Source: Azorhizobium sp943371865 (GTDB lineage: Bacteria > Pseudomonadota > Alphaproteobacteria > Rhizobiales > Xanthobacteraceae). From it: 64,000 nt of DNA. Below the pieces are notes generated by a model, which made no database searches, was not told the DNA's origin, and saw only the letters and a list, made by a program, of their open reading frames with translations. The stretch lies in the NCBI RefSeq assembly GCF_943371865.1, contig NZ_CALRWL010000004.1, forward strand, positions 121,962 to 185,961. Direction: 5' to 3'. Of the stretch, positions 58,992 through 64,000 are shown piece after piece. Made by a program: the position numbers and the translations under genes. Every line of letters begins with the position of its first letter. Within the stretch, counting starts at the first letter, position 1.

Positions 58992-60062
58992 ATGGCGCAG
59001 GACGGTCTCAACTATCGTGACGCAGGGGTCGACATCGACGCGGGCAACCGCCTCGTGGACCTCATCAAGCCGCTGGTCAAAGCCACGGCGCGCCCCGGCG
59101 CGGACGCGGACATCGGCGGCTTCGGCGGCATTTTCGATCTGAAGCGCGCTGGTTTCACCGATCCGCTGCTGATCGCGGCCACCGACGGCGTGGGCACCAA
59201 GCTCAAGATCGCCATCGAGACCGGACGGCATGAGACCATCGGCATCGATCTGGTGGCCATGTGCGTCAACGATCTGATCGTGCAGGGCGCCGAGCCGCTG
59301 TTCTTCCTGGATTATTTCGCCACCGGGCGGCTGTCTCCGGAGGTCGGCGCCCATATCGTCGCCGGCGTCGCCCGGGCGTGCAAGGCCTCCGGCTGTGCGC
59401 TGATCGGCGGCGAAACCGCTGAAATGCCGGGCATGTATAAGGACGGCGACTATGATCTCGCCGGCTTTGCGGTCGGCGCCGTGGAGCGCACCGGGCTGCT
59501 GCCCCGGCCGGATGTAGCGGTGGGCGATGTCATCATCGGCCTGACGTCGTCGGGCGTGCACTCGAATGGCTATTCGCTGGTGCGCCGGGTGGTGGAGCGT
59601 TCCGGCCTCAATTGGGCGGCGGATGCCCCCTTCGCGCCCGGCCAGAGCCTGGGCGCGGCGCTGCTGGAGCCCACCAAGCTCTATGTGAAGAGCGTGCTCC
59701 AGGTGATCCGCGCCACCGGCGCTGTGAAGGCGCTGGCCCACATCACCGGCGGCGGCATTACCGAAAATCTGCCCCGGGTGCTCCCGGCCGGCACCGTGGC
59801 GCGCATCGATCTCGGCAATCTGACCGTGCCGCCGGTGTTTCGCTGGCTGGCGGCCACCGGGGGCATCGCGCCCGAGGAAATGTTGCGCGCCTTCAATTGC
59901 GGGATCGGCATGGCCATCGTCGTGGACGCCGCCGATGAGGAACGGGTCGCTGACGCCTTCGCCGATGCGGGCGAGAGCGTGGTGCGGCTCGGTGTCATCG
60001 AACCCGGCGAAGGCGCGGCCCATGTGACCTATGACGGCGCGCTGCAGCTCGGTGCCGCATGA
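58992..60062 (+). CDS. purM: phosphoribosylformylglycinamidine cyclo-ligase
   Basis: This is a 356-residue AIR synthetase, the fifth step of purine synthesis: it closes the imidazole ring of FGAM using ATP. Motifs include YRDAGVDIDAGNRLVDLIKP, the ATP/metal loop LLIAATDGVGTKLKIAIETG, CALIGGETAEMPGMY and LTSSGVHSNGYSLVRRV. Length is normal. The ATG at 58992 has GAGG six bases upstream; an in-frame extension to 58806 is not conserved in character. purN overlaps its stop by four bases. Confidence 0.97.
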   Translation: MAQDGLNYRDAGVDIDAGNRLVDLIKPLVKATARPGADADIGGFGGIFDLKRAGFTDPLLIAATDGVGTKLKIAIETGRHETIGIDLVAMCVNDLIVQGAEPLFFLDYFATGRLSPEVGAHIVAGVARACKASGCALIGGETAEMPGMYKDGDYDLAGFAVGAVERTGLLPRPDVAVGDVIIGLTSSGVHSNGYSLVRRVVERSGLNWAADAPFAPGQSLGAALLEPTKLYVKSVLQVIRATGAVKALAHITGGGITENLPRVLPAGTVARIDLGNLTVPPVFRWLAATGGIAPEEMLRAFNCGIGMAIVVDAADEERVADAFADAGESVVRLGVIEPGEGAAHVTYDGALQLGAA

Positions 60063-60712
60063 GCGAGCGCAAGCGCACCGCCGTGCTCATCTCCGGGCGC
60101 GGCTCGAACATGGCCGCTCTGGTGAATGCCGCCCGCGAGCCGTCGTTTCCCGCTGAGATTTCCATGGTGCTGTCCAACCGCGCCGATGCGGCGGGCCTGG
60201 CCTTTGCCCAGGAGCAGGGCATCGCCACCATGGTGCTCAGCCATCGCGACTATGCCGACCGCATTGCATTCGACGCCGCGCTGGATGCCAATCTGCGCAT
60301 CGCCGGCATCGAGATCGTGTGTCTGGCGGGCTTCATGCGCATCCTCACCCCCTGGCTGGTGGAGCGCTGGCGCAACCGCATGATCAATGTCCACCCCTCG
60401 CTGCTGCCCAGCTTCAAGGGCCTGGACACCCATGCCCGCGCTTTGGAGACTGGCGTGCGGGTGCATGGCTGCACGGTGCATTTCGTCCGCGCCGAGATGG
60501 ATGAGGGGCCGATCATTCTCCAGGCGGCGGTGCCGGTGCGCGCCGACGATACCCCCGACACGCTGGCCGCGCGGGTGCTGGAGCAGGAACACGTGATCTA
60601 TCCCAAGGGCCTGGCCCTGCTGGCCGCCGGCCGCCTCCAGGTGGAGAATGAGCGCACCGTGGTGGACGGCGAGCGCATGCCCCGCGACGTGCTGGTGGTG
60701 CCAAGGGTGTGA
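60059..60712 (+). CDS. purN: phosphoribosylglycinamide formyltransferase
   Basis: This is a 217-residue formyl-tetrahydrofolate-dependent GAR transformylase, third step of purine synthesis. AVLISGRGSNMAALV is the phosphate-binding motif. The catalytic Asn-His-Asp set is present: MINVHPSLLPSFKGLDTHAR and HFVRAEMDEGPIILQAAVPV. Its ATG overlaps the purM stop (ATGA), the usual purMN arrangement in alphaproteobacteria. Confidence 0.97.
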   Translation: MSERKRTAVLISGRGSNMAALVNAAREPSFPAEISMVLSNRADAAGLAFAQEQGIATMVLSHRDYADRIAFDAALDANLRIAGIEIVCLAGFMRILTPWLVERWRNRMINVHPSLLPSFKGLDTHARALETGVRVHGCTVHFVRAEMDEGPIILQAAVPVRADDTPDTLAARVLEQEHVIYPKGLALLAAGRLQVENERTVVDGERMPRDVLVVPRV

Positions 60713-60823
60713 GGCATTGAGGCGCCTGGCGGACTGCGCGGGGCGGTCGGATCTCTTCATTCCCTGGCGCGGTGGGTGACCGCGCCCAAAGGTGCCCTAT
60801 TTCTTGCTTTCGCATCGGCTTGA

Positions 60824-60849
60824 CCCGAAAGCCGGAATCCGCTTTCGGG
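60824..60849. terminator. hairpin between purN and the molybdopterin oxidoreductase gene
   Basis: 9-bp stem CCCGAAAGC / GCTTTCGGG with an eight-base loop between two convergent genes. There is no clear T-run, so it may be a weak bidirectional terminator. Confidence 0.4.
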
Positions 60850-60858
60850 CCAAGGGGG

Positions 60859-62955
60859 TCATTCCCCCATCACCCGCACCACATCCACGCGGTTGTCATG
60901 GAATGCGGCCCCACCGGCCGGCGCCACCGGATCGGCGCCGGTGAGCGTGTTGATGCCGCGCCCGCCCTTGTGGGCGAAGTTCGGGTGGATCTGTTCCGCC
61001 ACCACGACGCCCCGCCGCAGGCCGTCGAACAGTTTCGCGTGCAGCGTCACCATCCCGCGCGGATTGCGCACCTCCACCGCATCGCCCTCGGCGATGTCCC
61101 GCGCCGCCGCGTCATCGGGGTGAATGAGCAAGGTGGGGCCGCCCTCGCGCTTGGCGGAGGTGGGGGTCTCGTTGAAGGTGGAGTTGAGGAAATTGCGCGC
61201 CGGTGCGGTCACCAGGCGGAAGGGGTGTTCCGGCGTCGCCTCCTCGATCACCGCCCAATGGTCGGGGAAGGCGGGCATGTCTTGCCACGGGCCGAACCGC
61301 TCCGGGGTGGGAATGGAGGGGCGGCTCCAGTCCGGCTTCAGCCGGAACCGCCCGTCCTTATGGCCGAAACCGTTGAGGAAATGGGCGCTCTCGAAGTCCG
61401 GCTGGATGTCGAGGAAGCGCGCCGCCTCCAGTTCGTCCAGCGTGCCGCGGTTGGAGGCCTGGAGCGTGGCGTCCACCAGTTCCCGCGGGCTCAGGGCGAA
61501 GCCGGGATGGCTGACGCCCAGGCGCTCGGCCAGAGCGCAGATGACCTCATGGTTGGAGCGGCATTCGCCCGGTGGCTCCACCAGCTTGGGTCCGAGGATC
61601 AGATGCTGGTGCCCGCCGCCCTGGTAGAGGTCGTCATGCTCGGTGAACATGGTGGCGGGCAGCACGATGTCCGCCTGCCGGGCGGTCTCGGTCATGAACT
61701 GCTCATGCACGACCACGAACAGGTCGTCCCGGGCAAAGCCGCGCTTCACCCGCTCCTGGTCGGGGGCGATGCTCATGGGATTGGTGTTCTGGATCAGCAT
61801 GGCGGTGACCGGCGGGCCGCCGCGCAGCGCTTCCGGGTCGCCGTCGAGGATCGCGCCGATGCGCGACTGGTCCAACTGGCGCACGGTGGGGTCGAGGATG
61901 TCGAGCCCCTCGATCAGGGTCTTGCGGGTGCGATAGATGCCGGAATTGGAATGGAAGGCGCCGCCGCCCTCGTGCTGCCAGGCCCCGGAAATCACCGGAA
62001 TGGCGCTGATGGCATGCATGTTCACCGCGCCATTGCGGCTGCGGGACAGGCCATAGCCGAGGCGGAAGAAACTGCGCGGCGTCTCGCCCACCAGCTTGGC
62101 GAAGGCCTCGATCTCCTCCACGTTCAGCCCGGTGATGGCGGCGGCCCATTCCGGCGTGCGGGTGGCCAGATGCGCCTCGAATTCCTCAACGTCATTGGCA
62201 TAGCGGGCGAGATAGGTGCGGTCGGCGCGGTTGTCGCGGAACAGCACATGCATCACCGCGCAGGCGAGCGCGCCGTCGGTGCCGGGGCGGATCAGCAGGG
62301 GAATGTCCGCCTGCTCCATGGTGGGAGTGCGATAGACGTCCACCACGGCGATCTTGGCGCCGCGCTCCTTGCGAGCCCGCACCGCGTGGGTCATCACGTT
62401 GACTTGGGTGGCTACCGCATTGGTGCCCCAGATCACCACCAGATCGGACACCGCCATTTCGCGCGGATCGGCGCCGCCCAGGCGTCCGGTGCCGGCGATA
62501 TAGCCGCTCCAGGCCGGGTTCACGCAGATGGTGGAGAAGAAACGGGAGTATTTCTTGGCATGGGTCAGGCGGTTGATGCCGTCGCGCATCACCAGGCCCA
62601 TGGTGCCGGCGTAATAATAAGGCCACACGGTTTCGGGCCCGTGGGCGCGCTCGGCGGCCAATAGGCCCTCCGCCACTCGGTCCAGTGCCGCGTCCCACGA
62701 GATGCGCTCGAACTGGCCGGAGCCCTTGGGCCCGACCCGGCGCAGGGGATGCATCAGCCGCTCGGGATGATGGGCGCGCTCGGCATAGCGGGCGACCTTG
62801 GCGCAGATGACGCCGGCGGTATAGCTGTTGTCCTTGGCCCCACGCACCCGGCCGATGCGGTTGTCCGCCAGCACCTCCACCTCCAAGGCGCAGGTGGAGG
62901 GACAATCATGCGGGCAGGCGGATGCGCGCAGAGCGGGGGCAACGTGCTGATTCAT
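60859..62955 (-). CDS. molybdopterin-dependent oxidoreductase with N-terminal iron-sulfur cluster
   Basis: This is a 698-residue enzyme of the DMSO reductase superfamily. The N-terminal 4Fe-4S site is C14-P-H-D-C18-P-S-T-C22 with the fourth Cys at 51 (GVICAK). Molybdopterin-binding regions include VVIWGTNAVATQVN, PLLIRPGTDGALACAVMHVL, QNTNPMSIAPDQERV and a C-terminal dinucleotide-binding domain with PARNFLNSTFNETPTS. No Tat signal is seen, so it is cytoplasmic. No electron-transfer or membrane subunit gene is adjacent, which is typical of this assimilatory-type subgroup. The substrate is unknown. The ATG at 62955 has GAGGAG upstream. Confidence 0.9.
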   Translation of the reverse strand: MNQHVAPALRASACPHDCPSTCALEVEVLADNRIGRVRGAKDNSYTAGVICAKVARYAERAHHPERLMHPLRRVGPKGSGQFERISWDAALDRVAEGLLAAERAHGPETVWPYYYAGTMGLVMRDGINRLTHAKKYSRFFSTICVNPAWSGYIAGTGRLGGADPREMAVSDLVVIWGTNAVATQVNVMTHAVRARKERGAKIAVVDVYRTPTMEQADIPLLIRPGTDGALACAVMHVLFRDNRADRTYLARYANDVEEFEAHLATRTPEWAAAITGLNVEEIEAFAKLVGETPRSFFRLGYGLSRSRNGAVNMHAISAIPVISGAWQHEGGGAFHSNSGIYRTRKTLIEGLDILDPTVRQLDQSRIGAILDGDPEALRGGPPVTAMLIQNTNPMSIAPDQERVKRGFARDDLFVVVHEQFMTETARQADIVLPATMFTEHDDLYQGGGHQHLILGPKLVEPPGECRSNHEVICALAERLGVSHPGFALSPRELVDATLQASNRGTLDELEAARFLDIQPDFESAHFLNGFGHKDGRFRLKPDWSRPSIPTPERFGPWQDMPAFPDHWAVIEEATPEHPFRLVTAPARNFLNSTFNETPTSAKREGGPTLLIHPDDAAARDIAEGDAVEVRNPRGMVTLHAKLFDGLRRGVVVAEQIHPNFAHKGGRGINTLTGADPVAPAGGAAFHDNRVDVVRVMGE

Positions 62956-63035
62956 GAAACAGGCTCCTCGCGCTTCTTATAGCGCGAAGACATCGCTTGT
63001 TTCGAGGCCGCCGCACCGGCGGCCTCGCGGTTCGC

Positions 63036-63773
63036 TCAGGCACCGTGGGCGGCGGTCTTGCGGCCGCGCAGGGCAAAGCCGCAGGCCAGGACAAACAGCG
63101 CCCCGAGGCCACCGGCCAGGTAGTGCGGAAGCTTGGCCGGGCCGACGCCGCCGGGCAGGTCCGCATTGGCTTCGACCCAATGCGGATTGATGCCGCTAAG
63201 CAGGTCGATGGAAAGCACATCGCTGACCAGCATCTCCCCGGCGATGAAGCCGAGCAGGGCCGCGCCCGCCCAGACCAGCGCCGGCAGGCGCTGCAGCAGC
63301 GCCAGCACCAATTGCGAGCCGGCGACGATCAGCGGAATGGTCAGCAGCAAGCCGAAGATGAACAGTTCGGGATGGCCGCGGGAGGCGGCGGCGATGGCCA
63401 CCACATTGTCGAGGCTCATCACGGCATCGGCGATGGCGATGGTGCGCACCGCCTTCCACAGGCTGTCGGAGGCGGCGATGTCGTGGGCGCCTTCCTCTTC
63501 GGTGAGCACCAGTTTCACCGCGATCCACAGCAGCAGCAGGCCGCCGGCGATCTTGAGGAAGGGGATACCCAGCAGATAGGAGATGGCCAGGGCAAAGACG
63601 ATGCGCAGCGCCACTGCGGCGCCGGCCCCCAGCAGAATGCCCCAGCGCCGTTGGCTCGGCGGCAGCGAGCGGCAGGCCAGCGCGATCACGACCGCATTGT
63701 CGCCGGACAGCAGCAGGTCGATCCAGACGATCTGGAGCAGTGACAGCCAAAAAGTTGGATTGCTGAAATCCAT
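63036..63773 (-). CDS. TerC family integral membrane protein
   Basis: This is a 245-residue inner-membrane protein with about seven helices. The family's two acidic repeats are present: VWIDLLLSGDNAVVIALACR near residue 17 and IAIADAVMSLDNVVAIAAAS near residue 112. These buried acidic residues are thought to bind a metal; several TerC proteins export manganese. The ATG at 63773 has GAGG upstream. A 14-bp inverted repeat lies in its leader at 63799-63812. It is 80 bp upstream of the molybdopterin gene on the same strand; no functional link is evident. Confidence 0.9.
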   Translation of the reverse strand: MDFSNPTFWLSLLQIVWIDLLLSGDNAVVIALACRSLPPSQRRWGILLGAGAAVALRIVFALAISYLLGIPFLKIAGGLLLLWIAVKLVLTEEEGAHDIAASDSLWKAVRTIAIADAVMSLDNVVAIAAASRGHPELFIFGLLLTIPLIVAGSQLVLALLQRLPALVWAGAALLGFIAGEMLVSDVLSIDLLSGINPHWVEANADLPGGVGPAKLPHYLAGGLGALFVLACGFALRGRKTAAHGA

Positions 63774-63798
63774 GCCAAAACCTCGTGCGACGGCGACG

Positions 63799-63812
63799 CC
63801 ATGATCTCATGG
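63799..63812. promoter_or_regulatory. inverted repeat in the terC leader
   Basis: CCATGA-TC-TCATGG, 26 bases upstream of the terC start, next to an AT-rich stretch. Possibly an operator; no regulator is nearby. Confidence 0.35.
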
Positions 63813-63925
63813 GGATATATTACGCTGCGTTATCGCATCAACCGAAAAATGGACGGAGCCGGCAATTGTCCCGCCGCAACGCCATTGATGTGGGAGCCAC
63901 TCCAGCAAAAGTGCGAGGCGATTTG

Positions 63926-63943
63926 TGTTCGCAACTGCGAACA
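63926..63943. promoter_or_regulatory. perfect 18-bp palindrome at the right edge
   Basis: TGTTCGCA-AC-TGCGAACA. It lies in a gene-free stretch (63813-64000) and probably controls a gene beyond the window, or terC at longer range. Confidence 0.5.
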
Positions 63944-64000
63944 AGCAAAGGCTTAAATCATGGTCGGCGATAGGCGTTTGCCGAACATGCTCTAGTGGTT

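Noticed and set aside
63774..63860. yybP-ykoY manganese riboswitch before terC
   Set aside because: TerC genes often have one, but the conserved loops are not visible in this leader.
63785..63973. 62-codon frame at the right edge
   Set aside because: Overlaps the terC leader and the 18-bp palindrome; no ribosome binding site or family.

Overview
The window is GC-rich, densely packed chromosomal DNA from an alphaproteobacterium. NepR and an EcfG sigma factor, both found only in Alphaproteobacteria, make the class firm. The mix of Liv-type transporters, catabolic clusters, FecI/FhuB/FptX iron uptake and OpgH suggests the order Hyphomicrobiales, possibly a Xanthobacteraceae-like soil or plant-associated bacterium (inference). 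There is no transposase, integrase, phage gene or CRISPR array. One tRNA (Leu-CAA) is present.

Region 1 (259-10636) is a general stress response island. It holds a histidine kinase with a degenerate ATPase domain, a KGG stress protein, the sigma factor EcfG, its anti-sigma factor NepR, several small envelope or unknown proteins, a transglutaminase-like protein and trehalose synthesis genes otsBA. Six sites match the EcfG promoter GGAAC-N16/17-CGTT (one with a single mismatch), placed ahead of five separate units and of ecfG itself. PhyR, the partner-switching response regulator, is not in the window.

Region 2 (10988-24133) is catabolic. A complete branched-chain-amino-acid-type ABC transporter (livHMGF plus binding protein) is followed by a DUF2848 protein and a GntR regulator. 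After a lower-GC orphan gene come, on the other strand, malate dehydrogenase, an amidase, a cupin, an HpaB-type flavin monooxygenase and its flavin reductase, divergent from a MarR regulator. Together they look like uptake and breakdown of an aromatic or heterocyclic amide-type compound.

Region 3 (24158-39121): a glycosyltransferase and tRNA-Leu precede two siderophore systems. The first is FecI-FecR-TonB receptor-FhuD-FhuB-esterase, lacking an ATPase gene. A repeated two-block motif lies before both fecR and the receptor. The second is AraC regulator, TonB receptor, a small protein and an FptX-type permease, laid out like the pyochelin uptake operon.

Region 4 (39143-47634) holds an ornithine-cyclodeaminase-family enzyme, LysR regulator, ALDH7-family dehydrogenase, thiamine-diphosphate enzyme and FAD amino acid oxidase, which fits a lysine/pipecolate-like route. 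A second copy of the region 3 glycosyltransferase and an SDR follow.

Region 5 (47804-53831) is the most unusual part: GTP cyclohydrolase II with a dead-looking N-terminal domain, a stand-alone RibD-type reductase, a cytochrome b561, and a tightly coupled operon of dehydrogenase, PTPS-fold protein lacking its catalytic residues, glycosyltransferase and methyltransferase. It resembles a pathway for a modified, glycosylated pterin- or pyrimidine-derived small molecule.

Region 6 (53906-64000) has opgH, a large exported repeat protein, purMN, a molybdopterin oxidoreductase, a TerC-family membrane protein and a perfect 18-bp palindrome near the right edge.
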